Shown here one piece after another: positions 47,601-57,345 of a DNA stretch of 64,000 bases. The position numbers were made by a program, and so were the translations under genes. The stretch covers positions 4,718,001-4,782,000 of the forward strand of contig NC_081828.1 of the NCBI RefSeq assembly GCF_030867095.1, in the 5' to 3' direction. A model generated the notes under the pieces. It saw only the letters and a list, made by a program, of their open reading frames with translations. It had not been told where the DNA came from and searched no databases. The stretch's first letter is position 1. Each line of letters opens with the position of its first letter. Origin of the DNA: Alligator mississippiensis. Taxonomy: Eukaryota; Chordata; Crocodylia; Alligatoridae.

Positions 47601-50600
47601 GATTTTGCTGTTAAAAACTGTGTTCTTCACGACATGCTTATCAGAATATTCCATTAAGTGTAACCAATACCAGGCAAAGAAGTTATATAAAACAAAACAA
47701 ATACCTACACTCCGACTAATGGCAAAGAATAAGCTTTGGGATCAGATTCCAACACCAGAAGGAGTTTTCGGGTTTGGTCCATTGTAAGGTATCTGAAATA
47801 AAATAAGGCCAACTGTTTCTTTTTTCCAAAGAAGTCAAGTACAATGCTTGCAAGTAAATTCCATTTTAAAATTACGCTTTCAGAAGATAACGTAGGAAAG
47901 TTTTGGGTGGCAATTCTTTCTCCAGACTTGCTTCTTGGGCAAAACAGATACTCTTGAACTGTGTTATGGGACAGAAAAGCTTCCCCACCACGTGGCTGCT
48001 GAACGCAGGGGAAGCCCCTGCAGGCAAAGCCCCAGGCCGACAAGCCAGATCAAATGGTTCCGCAAATTCGATTCAGCCCATGGACCAGAGGTTGCCAACC
48101 CCTGCTCCAAGCTATTACTGAAGCAAGCATCAGCTAAATAAGTTTGTGGCTTCAACAAACAAGGAAAATAGCATCTTAAGAGCAATGTGGTATATATGCA
48201 CAGAATATTAAACTAATTACGGCTGACCCTGTGTGGCTGTGACAGGTGGCTGACTGGTTATCTCCCAAAACAGGTGAAAATACAAGGTAGTATAGAATAA
48301 AGATATATTGAAGTAAAGTACTTTGTTAACATACAGGAATGGAGAGGTATTTTTTCAAGCTCTTACAAATAGCAAGTTATTTCCCAATCAAAAAAAGGAA
48401 CAAGAACTCATTATACAAATTTAAGAGGAGAGAAACTGTACGTGTAGCTGATCAGACACCTAGAATTTTGTATGGAGGTGTGGACCCCTTTGAATTGTAA
48501 GTGTGGGTATTCACATACTTTTGATTTATCATAGTCATCTTTCATGGACCCCTTAGACATTGGTCTGCGGAACCCTGGGGGGTACACAGACTCAGGTCCA
48601 AAGCCATTAGATTAGACATATGGTTGATTGTACTTGATCAGCATCCCATGTTAAAAAAATTGCATTTTGTTCTGGGATATTTAACTATTTGAAACTCTGC
48701 CATGACACAATGCTCATCACTACTTCCACTTATGAAGTGCATTAGTCAGAATTAAGCTTTTTTAAAGGCATCTTTCAAAAGCATTTGTAGGCAATGTTTA
48801 TAAGAAGGATATTTCAAAGCAAATTCGTAAGATTTTTACTGCGGAAGCTTCCACTAATTTCATGTGTATAATTTTCTAGAAGACAATACACTGACTAGTA
48901 TTAATTCTGTTATTTTCTCTATTCCTACATAGAGCTACAAGCTTTGTTAACTGAAGTCCAAAGCAAAAAACTCCAAGTAAAAAGACAAATTATGCAGGAT
49001 TAATTCTCCTGCTCTCAGCTCTTTGAGCAGTAGTGTCTTATGTTTACCATGTTAAGCTACTGTGAAATAGTTGTGCCGTCTTACTAGGAGGAAGAAAAAA
49101 AAGCACCGTATATTTTACCAACACTCCGCTGCAGGGAGAGGATCTTCCCTCATTGTGCTATCGTGGTGGAATATGCAACTAACAGGCAGTTCAAGCTCAC
49201 AAGTTAACATTAAACTTCACTTACCCACACTTGTAAGTCCCCTGAACTTGTGCAATATTCAGGTGGCTGCTCAAGTTTCTTGCCAGGGCTGTAGGGATGA
49301 TTGGGACAGGTTTCACAGGAGTATATTCTAAGGTATTAGCTATACTAATGGCTGCCCAGTGAAAGTCAAAATGTAGGTTGTCCATGTTCTCAACAGAAGC
49401 AATATGAGTTCTAACAGTAAGCAGTTTGGAAAGATCCAAAGAGTCTCTACTGCACAGATTCTGCCCCAGACCCTGTGAGAGAGAAGAAAAAAGTGTTTAA
49501 AAAGGTGAGATAAATATATGATGCGATGTATATAAAATATTACAGTTGTGTGTAGGGGCTTAAGTCATTGATCAGGCACCATAAAAAAAGAAAAAGAATC
49601 AAATTCAACCTCAAAAACTAATAACTATATTAAACAGAATGAAAAATAATATAAAAAGTGTTTCCAGAATGGATAAAGCTAGATATCCCTTAAGCATTAG
49701 TTTATAAAAACTATTGTAGGTTATACTGGGAGTATAGGAAAGTGTCCAGTTTCCCTCTGACACACTAACTAATAAATACAAATCCATATATAGGCAGACA
49801 GGAGATCTAAGAACTAACCCAAACATTTCCATCCCAAAAATAGCCACAGGGAAGTAAAGATGTGCCAAATATATAATAAAATGCGCCTAAATAATTTGTG
49901 ACCTTTATATGTTACAGAACAGCAATAAGAAGAGGCTGCAAGGGTTTTTTTGCTTTGCTGATGATTTTAAGGAAAGTTGATATTCAGGTGTTAGTGGTGA
50001 TAATTAATGATGTTATGAGGTTTTAGGGAAAAGTGCCCTATAAACTGAAACAGTAATTCACAAGAGATTTTGGAGCACAGCAAGCTTTCTTCATATTAGC
50101 CCAACGTTCAGAAAATGACAGACGTAAACAGCAGTGGACTTCATGCTGAACTGGTCCCTGATACTCTGCCAATAGAAGGAGCTTATTGGGAAGATCATGC
50201 AGACCAAAATGCTCATTTCACACAGGACAAACAGTAATTTTTCAGTCACTGTTTTGTGTGTTGGATTTAAACTCATGGTTAGGAAGCAAAAATACTATGT
50301 ACTTTATAGTCATGTCTCCATGTCAATTTACTATTTAAACGATGGAAAGATGCCAGGGCTCGTTCACCTTAAAAGCCGAGCTCAGGTCCTCAGAACTGTG
50401 CACTATAATATCTCCTGAAGAAGATCCCCAAGCATTAACTGTACAAGGAATCAAGAAGTCTCCAGGAAGAGGTGCAGTTGGGACTTTCTCTAAGCCACCA
50501 GTTACTTCTCGACCAGGATCAAATCGGTCTATTGTCAATGACACACCTTCACCATCTGAAAATGAAGAAAAATTATGACAAAAAGTTGAGAAGTAGTGCA

Positions 50601-53600
50601 CTGCCTATTTCATACAGAAAAAAACCCTCTAATAAAGTTCATTTACAGAAGCTTGCTCAGTCACCTAAAGCAACAAGAAGTTAGCCAGTTACACTCTTAC
50701 TTCAGCGGTTCCCAAACTGGCAGATTGCGCATCACCGATTTAAAATGACACAACCTTAAGTACCACCAGCAAATTTTTGTCATATAAAGTAACTATAATA
50801 AATCTGTTCATGTGTACCACTGACAGGTTGTCTGTGTACCACTGGTGGTATGTGTACCACAGATGGGGAACCGCTCCTCTATTTAATGAGATATTTCTGT
50901 TGTTAAATAGTTACCTTCATCCACTGCAAGAGTTCCAAGCAAAAAACAGGAAAATAACTTTTTGTCACTTTGTTTAGCATGGCGGTAGGCAAGACGCAGT
51001 GTCTTCTCCATCATTAATAATCTAGGGTTTCTGAAGAAGAGAATGATTTATGTAGGTCAGGTCATGTAAACAACATTTTAGATCCTACTAGAAATTTAAA
51101 AGATCTTCTATTCTAAATGAGCTATTCAAGAAACAAGTATTAGACTACAGAGAAAACCAAACAAGTACAGCAACAATGCAAAGCCATAAACAATAGACAG
51201 GAAAACTTCAGTGCCATTGTACAAGAACTCTGGTCACCAGTGGTCAAAATAAATGAATTATGTGCAATTGAAACATGTCTAGTGAAGGGGGGCAAAGCTA
51301 CTACGAGGCTTTCAGTTCTCCTTATCTTCTACAGGAAATAGCTAGAAGAGAGCCTTGTTTAGCCAAGAGTTAAGAGGGGCTGAGTAGGCACAGGTTTGTT
51401 CTCTACAAACACAAAAGAGTAACACCAAGATGAGTGAGGAACTATTTAATTGAAAAGACAATGTTGGCAAAAAACCCCAAAAGGGTACAAATTGGGCATG
51501 AGTAAGTCTAGCTGAAAATTAGAAAGGAGATTTATGACAAAATTAGGGTTTTGGAAGAGCCTTCTAGATGGACAGTGGAGAAAAGAAAGATGGAACTTAA
51601 TCAGTTTGTCATTTGTAACCCCTTGTATAACACTGGAGTTGCCTACAATAGCAGGAAACAGGACTCTGACCTAAGATGCATCATCCATCTAGGATCCCAA
51701 AGTGTTACTCCTCTGAACAGGAAAAGATGCAGATACCATGGTCATACAAAATACATGTGGAACCTAAGACATTTTAAACTTCAGATGACTCTGGAAGTAG
51801 TCTACCAAATATGCAAAACAAAGAATGTAGAAGTGGAAGGATTGTAGATAGAAGTTGTTGTCTGTGTGAATTTTTTAAAGCAAGCCCAAAGTGTGCCTGC
51901 TCAAGGTTAGGTAAGAATCTCAGAGCTGAATATTAATGAATAGCAATGCTAAAATTGTTATTTAGTAAATGTTTAGATCCTGTGAGAACAGTTATCCAAT
52001 GCTAATCTGTTTAACTGAGGTTGCCAAACAATTCATGCGACCCTTTTTCAGCATGGTTCTTATCAGCAGGTATGTTAAGACAGAAGACTGCTAAGCCAGA
52101 AAAAACAAAAGGCACATTTGTACCTTACAGTTTCTTTCTACCTCTTCCCTGAATGGGCAGGTTATAATTGATGGGAGCACCTCAACCCCGTTAACTGTGG
52201 TTTTCTAAACGGACAAGAGACGTGACAATACTTCAGAGGAAAGAGGCTAGATATTTATACTGTAGTCATGGCAAGATATTTGTGAGGTAATGGTTGCTGT
52301 AAACAGACTTTCAGTATAGTCCCACCCTGAACTGCAGCAGAGTCATAGAAGACAGTAGCTTCTGCAGGTTTGGGGTATAGGAAAGTCAGGTTCTTTTGTG
52401 TATGTGGAGGCATAAAAGATGACAAGGTCGCCTAGAAGGTTAATCTTCACACAACTTCGCAATAAAATTTTACACAAGGTAAGTTTTGGTGAGCTAGTTC
52501 CAGAAGGGTCTATTACCAGGGTGAGAGTAATACATTAATCTCTGGGAAGAATGTGACAGAGGTGCGCTCTGTACACACTTGCAATAACCTTCGTGTTTAA
52601 AATTCTCCATCTCAAACAAAGGTGGGTCTTACTTATACCTGTAAAAACTGAGATGCGATCCAATAACATCCCCTATGGGTGTTGGATCCCAAAGCGCACA
52701 CTTGGATGGAGGAAAGGCAAGTGGTACCATTCTGCTTGAAACAATCCTGCAAAAGAAAAAGAAGTCAGAAACATATTAAACATAATCTGTGTAGCTACCT
52801 TGTTACTCTGTTTTGATTGGGGGACCAGAAGACAAACTAAGGAAAAAAAACAGGTTTGGGATTTTTCAGGAAGTCAAGATAACTTCAGCAGAAGTTTTTT
52901 CCTTGGAAACAGATAAGGACAGCAAGACATACATTTTGCCCATTTTAGAAGGCTTATTGCTACAGCTCCTTTGTACACGTTTAGTATGAGTACCAAGATA
53001 ATACTTAGATAAAGCTAAAAAATATAGCATTATGTAAAACAAGGGCAAGGGGGAGTGGAGAGAAGTATGAGGATTGGAAAATGAGCAGTTAGAAGTCTTC
53101 TCACTCAATTGGGAGCATTTATTTATTTATTTTTTAAATAAAGAGAAACTTGCAAGGTCAGCTTCCAATTTCTTCAGCAGTATTAAAGCCAGGATTTGCT
53201 CCATTAAAAAAGAGTATACTTTGAATACTATGTAAAGAAACAATTAAGTCAAATAGCATACAAAACACAGGAATAGCATATTGCTACAACTACAGCCTGT
53301 CATTGTAACCATAGCCTTAAACTGGATTTGTGACATTAACCTGTAATCATTTAAATTTCTGTACACTGTGCGCATGTCTACACGGGACGCTTACTGAACA
53401 TGACCGTAATAATACTGCGCAGTAGCATGGAGGTTAAAAACTGTGCTAATAGCCTACTGCGTAGTGTTATTAGGCTAATGTGCAGTAAGCATCACTAAAT
53501 AACCATGCGCTGGCGCTACTGTGAAGTAACTCTACTTACTGCGCATTTAGTTAGTACTTCATTAAGCAAGTACTAAACTAAATGCACAGTAACTAAGGCA

Positions 53601-54536
53601 CATTAATGAATGTACAGACATGCTCAGTATCTATCAATTCTACTTTAAGAGCTCACCAAGCTACATACAAGCCAATGCTTGTTAATTTAGCATATTTTAT
53701 TTTTATGTATAAGCAAAATACTAGGTATACTTAGTGATCAGAACCATAAGGTCAGCATCCTATCACAAACATTTCAAGGAAAATTGTTTTGTTTGTTTGC
53801 GTATTTCCCCTTAATAAAAAAATATACATGTGAATCTCCCAAACATAAAATGGGTCAAATTATTTTCTCTACAGCTTTTTCTGAACCCCTAGTTCTCTTG
53901 TAAAAGAGATTTCTCTGTCCTGAGGCCCTGCCCCATTTGTCTCCTTTATCCTTTTGGAGCTGGCTATGTTGGTAAAGGCTCTCAGAAAAAAAAAAAAAAA
54001 ATACAGCCAGGTAAATCAGATTCCTAGTTTAAGATCTTAAAAGAAAGAAGCACAAAGGTACAGTTTTTCAAAGCCACAAAACGGTATGCACATCTTCCCA
54101 CAAAACTGTTGCTTTAAACTGAAGCTTTGGTTTAAGTACTGTTTTCTCTATGCTGTTTACCACTAAGTACTATCACTCAACTACTCAGAATCAGAAGCAA
54201 CTAGCACAGAACACCCAACTCTCAGAAGCTGCCTCAACATCTAGATAGCTAAAAGCATACTAGATTAATCTACCATTCTAGTTTAAGTGAAATATATATT
54301 AAAAAAGTCAGAGTTCAAGTAAAGAGCAAGTTAGATTTTCAGCTGTAACAGAGTATTAGTAAGTTAAATAAGACAATATGCCTGCTATTAAAAAAGCCAT
54401 CTATGTCCCATTACAAAAAAACAAAACAAAACACACAACCAAAAAACAAAAACACAACAGTTACACTTAACGTTAAACTTACAAGTAGTCCAACTTAGTT
54501 GAACAAGACTATTCACCTGCTTAAAGTTAAGCCCAT
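31825..54536 (-). CDS. STIL: STIL, centriolar assembly protein; coding span of 15 placed exons plus candidate start exon
   Basis: STIL is a centrosomal scaffold for procentriole assembly. It binds PLK4 and CPAP/CENPJ and recruits SAS-6 (established). Fifteen exons with consistent phases total 3,940 nt; a candidate 20-nt start exon makes 3,960 nt, or 1,319 residues (human about 1,287). Landmarks are the N-terminal block [20 protein letters not shown], the CPAP-binding motif [10 protein letters not shown] (about residue 400), the coiled coil [19 protein letters not shown] through IQRLLEAQ (about 745-775, binds PLK4), and the STAN motif [20 protein letters not shown] through KKYMKRYGL (C-terminal, binds SAS-6). 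The last residues LRQLPKLF match human exactly. Two oddities: one intron has a GC donor, and human KEN is replaced by RQN near the C-terminus. The exact N-terminus is unresolved. Confidence 0.95.
34375..34631 (-). CDS. STIL: STIL coding exon 15
   Basis: 257 nt. The acceptor is tatatag|GGTCAAG, phase 0, and the donor is GCCAG|GTGAC. It encodes [20 protein letters not shown] through [20 protein letters not shown] and KRMHKVENA, matching human GQVNHLL and ATLKQLRSLGVKIDSP. The acceptor tract is weak in pyrimidines. Confidence 0.93.
35348..35537 (-). CDS. STIL: STIL coding exon 14
   Basis: 190 nt. The acceptor is tctctcag|GAATGAG and the donor is ATATTG|GTAAAA. It encodes [20 protein letters not shown] through [11 protein letters not shown], matching human ESVSMCLQTGPTGGA and QKIYQDL. 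Confidence 0.94.
37394..37616 (-). CDS. STIL: STIL coding exon 13
   Basis: 223 nt. The acceptor is cctgctag|GTGCTAG and the donor is CTCCG|GTAAAT. It encodes [20 protein letters not shown] through [20 protein letters not shown], matching human GASLFWN and [14 protein letters not shown]. Confidence 0.94.
37775..38370 (+). mobile_element. CR1 LINE copy, 5'-truncated, reverse-transcriptase C-terminal part
   Basis: It encodes [20 protein letters not shown] and, after one frameshift near 37,950, [18 protein letters not shown] through [39 protein letters not shown] and [11 protein letters not shown]. This is the conserved end of CR1 ORF2. The 3' end has 'gggcttgatgatctgttgag', 'gtcccttccaaccctaac' and 'atctatgaatctat'. 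It sits in the STIL intron between exons 12 and 13, opposite to STIL. Confidence 0.92.
39131..39296 (-). CDS. STIL: STIL coding exon 12 (end of coiled coil)
   Basis: 166 nt. The acceptor is gttaacag|ATCCAG and the donor is CACAG|GTAGCA. It starts [16 protein letters not shown] and ends [11 protein letters not shown], as in human. Confidence 0.95.
39991..40155. mobile_element. Short hAT-type MITE
   Basis: The left end is CAGGGGCAGGTAATT and the right end is TTTTGTCCCTG. The flanks GTTTAAAC (39,983-39,990) and GTTTAAGC (40,156-40,163) match at seven of eight positions. It is about 165 bp, non-coding and GC-richer than its surroundings. Confidence 0.7.
41087..42160 (-). CDS. STIL: STIL coding exon 11 (largest; Cys-rich middle and coiled-coil start)
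   Basis: 1,074 nt, phase 0 at both ends. The acceptor is cctttctag|GTTACT and the donor is GCTCAG|GTTTGT. It encodes [20 protein letters not shown], then a low-complexity Ser/Pro-rich stretch, a Cys-rich block ([14 protein letters not shown]), and [20 protein letters not shown] leading into the PLK4-binding coiled coil. Confidence 0.96.
43124..43238 (-). CDS. STIL: STIL coding exon 10 (CPAP-binding motif)
   Basis: 115 nt. The acceptor is ttttttcag|TCCTCT and the donor is CAGCAG|GTAACT. It encodes [20 protein letters not shown] and SPHPVSQQ. The PRPIPSP core is the CPAP G-box docking motif in human STIL (established). Confidence 0.96.
44110..44219 (-). CDS. STIL: STIL coding exon 9
   Basis: 110 nt. 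The acceptor is catttcag|AACATT and the donor is AGAAG|GTGAAT. It encodes [20 protein letters not shown] and [16 protein letters not shown], matching human NVEPPDKNPI and [13 protein letters not shown]. The single-frame ORF in this area is a different frame and is not the exon. Confidence 0.92.
45245..45357 (+). repeat. Interspersed repeat, TTGGTCTAATAAAAGATATCA family
   Basis: 'cctgacgaagggttttttaa', 'agcttgctaagaa', 'ccaactatttaagttggtct', 'aataaaagatatcag' and 'tgtctgcctta' follow the right half of the 9.4-9.55 kb copy in order. It ends about 20 bp from the STIL exon 8 donor. Confidence 0.8.
45378..45525 (-). CDS. STIL: STIL coding exon 8
   Basis: 148 nt. The acceptor is cttatctag|AGTGTT and the donor is TTCAGA|GTAAGT. 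It encodes [20 protein letters not shown] through [12 protein letters not shown], near-identical to human VFSESGNFIIVLYS. A hairpin-family repeat begins only about 20 nt into the following intron. Confidence 0.95.
47283..47385. repeat. Diverged interspersed repeat fragment
   Basis: 'acggccagaggagaccatta' and 'gtctggtctcacctcctgta' resemble a widespread reptile retroposon segment with the consensus 'gaccattagatcatctagtc'. A similar fragment lies at 11.22-11.32 kb. The family name is uncertain. Confidence 0.5.
47495..47581 (-). CDS. STIL: STIL coding exon 7, with GC splice donor
   Basis: 87 nt. The acceptor is ttccctttag|TTGGCT. It encodes [20 protein letters not shown] and LFSSSIQE, matching human [20 protein letters not shown]. 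The 3' end reads GAAAG|GCAAGT. No GT donor gives the required phase 2, and AG|GCAAGT is the consensus of the rare GC-AG intron class. Confidence 0.93.
47709..47792 (-). CDS. STIL: STIL coding exon 6
   Basis: 84 nt. The acceptor is ttatttcag|ATACCT and the donor is GGAGT|GTAGGT. It encodes [20 protein letters not shown] and YSLPLVG, as in human. The following intron is only 127 bp. Confidence 0.94.
47990..48101. mobile_element. hAT-type MITE fragment
   Basis: It ends with 'ccagaggttgccaacccctg', the inverse of the CAGGGGTTGGCAACC-type terminus of a common hAT MITE. The other end is not clear, so it is probably truncated. Confidence 0.55.
49225..49472 (-). CDS. STIL: STIL coding exon 5
   Basis: 248 nt. 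The acceptor is ctctcacag|GGTCTG and the donor is TGTGG|GTAAGT. It encodes [20 protein letters not shown] through [20 protein letters not shown] and [12 protein letters not shown], matching human [20 protein letters not shown]. Confidence 0.95.
50368..50555 (-). CDS. STIL: STIL coding exon 4
   Basis: 188 nt. The acceptor is cattttcag|ATGGTG, phase 1, and the donor is TTTAAG|GTGAAC. It encodes [20 protein letters not shown] through [17 protein letters not shown] and [10 protein letters not shown], matching human [14 protein letters not shown] and [11 protein letters not shown]. Confidence 0.95.
50703..50876. mobile_element. hAT-type MITE
   Basis: The left end is CAGCGGTTCCCAAACTGGC and the right end is GGGGAACCGCTC, its inverse. 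It is about 174 bp, with an internal 'gtgtaccactg' repeated. The flanking 8-mers match poorly, so the target duplication has decayed or the ends are slightly misplaced. It lies 38 bp from STIL exon 3. Confidence 0.65.
50915..51030 (-). CDS. STIL: STIL coding exon 3
   Basis: 116 nt. The acceptor is cttcttcag|AAACCC and the donor is GATGAAG|GTAACT. It encodes [20 protein letters not shown] and [18 protein letters not shown], matching human [20 protein letters not shown]. Confidence 0.95.
52639..52746 (-). CDS. STIL: STIL coding exon 2
   Basis: 108 nt. The acceptor is cttttgcag|GATTGT, phase 2, and the donor is TTACAG|GTATAAG. It encodes [20 protein letters not shown] and [15 protein letters not shown], matching human [20 protein letters not shown]. 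Confidence 0.94.
53372..53623. mobile_element. MITE with GCATGTCT-type terminal inverted repeats
   Basis: The left end is GCATGTCTACACGGG and the right end TGTACAGACATGC is its near-inverse. Inside, 'gcgcatttagttagtacttc' and 'aagcaagtactaaactaaat' form a second, nested inverted repeat, with repeated 'actgcgca' motifs. It is about 252 bp and non-coding. Confidence 0.7.
54517..54536 (-). CDS. STIL: Candidate STIL first coding exon (weak)
   Basis: ATG GGC TTA ACT TTA AGC AG|GTGAAT has the phase 2 needed to join coding exon 2, giving MGLTLSRIVSSRM. Human starts [20 protein letters not shown], which is longer and not similar over the first residues. An acceptor-like AATTGCAG lies just upstream but with a poor pyrimidine tract. 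The true start may be elsewhere between 52.8 and 57 kb. Confidence 0.3.
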
Positions 54537-54721
54537 CGATACACCTTTGCAGAAACCTGCAATTTTCTGCTGTCCAGAATCTGGACAGTATCTTGAATCA
54601 GGCTTTTCTGGCAACTAAGAAACTGAGAAACAGTTTGAACACACCATCAACAACACATTATTTGGTAAGTTTAAGTGTGTCAGCACTGTTCAACAGGCAG
54701 GCAAGGTTCTCTGCATAAATG

Positions 54722-54840
54722 TGGTATATTTTATTAGCCCAACTAAATAGTTTGAAAAATTGTTCTTTGCAAGCTTTTGGATACAAACACCCTTCTTCAG
54801 GCACTGGGAGAGTCTGCAGTTATGTGCTCTCCTGGATGGG
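54722..54840 (-). repeat. Interspersed repeat, hairpin family, reverse orientation
   Basis: 'ttttattagcccaactaaat', 'ttgttctttgcaagcttttg' and 'acacccttcttcaggcactg' match the left arm at 9.25-9.36 kb and its loop ('tgtgctctcctgg'). Confidence 0.8.
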
Positions 54841-55744
54841 ACAGAAGCCAGTATCAATATTGTTCAAGACACACTGTTAATGCCTGCCCCAGCATTATAT
54901 ATCGAGGGAAACAAAAACTATTAATCATTGTCTATATTTTGTTAACTTATAGGCACAGGAAAGGTTTGTTTCTTCCCAAATGAAAATAATAATCAACTGA
55001 GTAAGAAATTAAATGATAGGAATGGAAAAAATCAGCCATGCCCATGAAAGGTACTGGTTTTGCACATCTGAGAGGCAGAAGTCCAACGGTCACCACACAG
55101 GAGGGACAGCTACTCCCAAGGGTGGCCACTCTCAAATGAGCAACTAGAAAAGATGCTGTTTTTTCTTTGTAGCAGCCCTCTAGATTTGAAAATTATCTAC
55201 ATTAGTGATGGCCAAACTTTTTGACAAGCGTTCCCCAAATCAGCCCTCCCTGTACGCCACCTGATCCTCATGCCCTGCCCAATGTACTGCTCTTTTCTAC
55301 TCCCTACCTGACCTCCTGCTCTGCCGTATGCTTCTTGCCCTCTCTCTTGTGCTGCCGGCCTCCTCCCTGATCCGCCAAGCGCCACACAGAGGCTGCCTGC
55401 GTGGCGGCACTAGAGCTACAGGTCGGCTCCCCCTAATTTACAGCGTCATTCCTGCCTCCATTCGTTCACATCCCCTCAACCCTCCATGCCTCTTAGCAGG
55501 CACCAAAAGCTCTCTCCACCTGTTTGTCAAGCCACGATTGCCTCCGTATTGCCCACCTCACTACTTCCACAGCACTCATAAGCCATAGCACTGGGTTTTT
55601 GGTTGTAGCCAATATAGTATATAAAAGTTATTAAATGGTTTTGCCTTTAGAAATCGACACCAGTAAAGTGGTGGGTTGAAGGACATGATGCTAAGGGCAT
55701 AGTATAGAACAGTGTTGATCTAAGGACGTAGGCACGCAAAGTTC

Positions 55745-55800
55745 TTTGAAGGATGCGAGATCTTTTATTAGACCACCAATAAAAGATATCACGTCTACCC
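55745..55800. repeat. Short palindromic copy of hairpin-family core
   Basis: 'gagatcttttattagaccac' and 'caataaaagatatcacg' are inverse copies separated by a few bases. Confidence 0.65.
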
Positions 55801-56379
55801 ATAAGCCATACTATACATTTAAAAAGTTAGCCTCAATCCTTATGGGACCTTTACCCTCACTTCGACTGACACCTGGATCCCACCGTGACCCTTTCCACCG
55901 CATACACGCCTCTCTGCGTTTCCCAACGCTCAGCCCGCATCTCGGCTATTCAAAAAGGGGAGAACCTAATTCTCCAATTTGGCATCGGGTTAATGAAAAG
56001 GCGAAGGTCTGATAAATCGCAGAGGATCAGACACAACAGGCCGTTACAGAAGGCGGATGAGAGAAAGGAGACTTCTCTCCGCGTCACAAATACTGGACGA
56101 GAACAGACCCCGCTGCTTGGATGGATGTTTAACGTGGAGGGATGAAAAAAAACAAACAAACCACTTAAATCAGAATAAGAAAAAACAACAAAAAACCCTG
56201 CTTGGAGTAAACACTTAGAATTAACCCTTTGTACACTCGCATCACCCAATCTTTGCCCCTTGATTCAAACCCTTCGTCCGCTGACGTTACCCAATCTTTG
56301 CCCCTCGATTCAAACCCCCAAAATAAATGATCCTGTAACGAGGACGATCTTCGAGACCAAAAGCAGCCTTTCAAGCCTA

Positions 56380-57345
56380 TCCAGATGCGATTTAGCACGC
56401 AAGGACTTCGACGAGGACCTCCGGGAGCGACTCCCGCACGACTCATCTGCCGGCAGAGCGCCTCTCGACCGGCCCGAGGCCTGCGCCGCATCCGGATCCG
56501 CGTCCGCGCTCTCGGCAACGGGAAGGGGGGGAAAAAAAACACCCGTTTCCCGACAATGGCGGGGTTAGAAACGTGGCTACCTCGGATCCACCGGGTTTCC
56601 CGGGCCTGCGCGAGCCGCCTCCATGACCACGGGCCGCCGGAGGCGCGGCGCTTCTTCCTAGAAGGGGAATTGAGACGGAAAGGAGTCGGTATTAAAAAGA
56701 AAAGGACGGAAACACGAATCCAACGGCAGAAATTAACCGCGACGTGTCGGCTGTTGCGTTGATGACGAGAATTTAACACGTTCATTTAAATTAATTAATT
56801 AAAAATTAAATTAAAATTAATTAGAAAGTCCAGGCCAGACATGGGTCCTGCCCCGCCCCCCATCATGCATATGGGCCCTAAATTTGCCCCCCCCAGGTCC
56901 CCAAGTTGCCCCCCCTCAATTTAGGGACGCACCCCCACATGAGAGCCCCGGGGGCTGGGAAGGGGAGCCAGGGCCCTCACCGTGCCCCGAAGGGAAGACC
57001 GCAGCCTCCACAGGCCCCCGACTCGCCGCGTCCCGCCCTGCCGCCCGCCCCGCTCTCTCCACCAATCAGGAGCCCGCCCTGCCCTCTCCACCAATCAGGA
57101 AGCGCTCCTCCTGGCGTCCCACCCACTCCGGGCGGCGCCGGCCCAATCCGCGCGCCGCGGAGGTCCCGCGCGCTCAGCCAATCAGCGGCCGCCCCGGGCA
57201 ACCAACCGCCAAGCGCGCGCTGAGGGGGAGCGGGGGTGGGCGTTTAAAAACACTGCCGCTTTAAACGGTCAGCGGAGCGCGCAGGCGCAGTAAGGAGGCG
57301 GCTGTTGGCATCCCCATAGCAACAGGAGGCAGCAATGGCGGCGCC
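56380..57345. promoter_or_regulatory. STIL: CpG-rich STIL promoter region with four CCAAT boxes
   Basis: On the minus strand, ATTGG motifs (plus-strand CCAAT) lie near 57,179, 57,143, 57,092 and 57,062, upstream of the 5'UTR exon. The last two sit in near-identical contexts 30 bp apart, the spacing favoured by NF-Y-driven cell-cycle genes (established). Further upstream lie an NRF1-like GCGCAGGCGCAG, an X-box-like CATAGCAAC, a YY1-like AATGGCGGC and a CRE TGACGTCA near 57,370. STIL is a cell-cycle gene, so this fits. Use of each site is inferred. Confidence 0.65.
56981..57045 (-). other. STIL: Predicted STIL 5'UTR exon 1
   Basis: The minus-strand donor GCACG|GTGAGGG at 56,981 lies just downstream of the CCAAT-box cluster. 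The upstream limit is approximate. No ATG is needed here, because STIL translation starts in a later exon in human. Confidence 0.5.

Larger units (their letters stand above)
42161..52638 (-). other. STIL: STIL introns between coding exons 2 and 11
   Basis: These contain the hairpin-family copy at 45.25-45.36 kb, an interspersed repeat fragment at 47.28-47.38 kb, hAT-like pieces at 47.99-48.10 kb and 50.70-50.88 kb, and simple repeats. The introns vary from 127 bp to over 2 kb. No other gene was recognised. Confidence 0.75.
52747..56980 (-). other. STIL: STIL 5' intron(s)
   Basis: This is the interval between coding exon 2 and the predicted 5'UTR exon. It holds a MITE (53.37-53.62 kb), hairpin-family copies (54.72-54.84 and 55.74-55.80 kb), a possible hAT-like piece from 55.20 kb, and a second CpG-rich block at 56.37-56.65 kb. 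The first coding exon must lie here but is only weakly placed. Confidence 0.6.

Noticed and set aside
56165-56785. 206-codon minus-strand frame in the STIL 5' intron
   Set aside because: It spans a GC-rich block and T-rich sequence, with no family match and no link to the STIL N-terminus. Possibly part of an untranslated exon at most.
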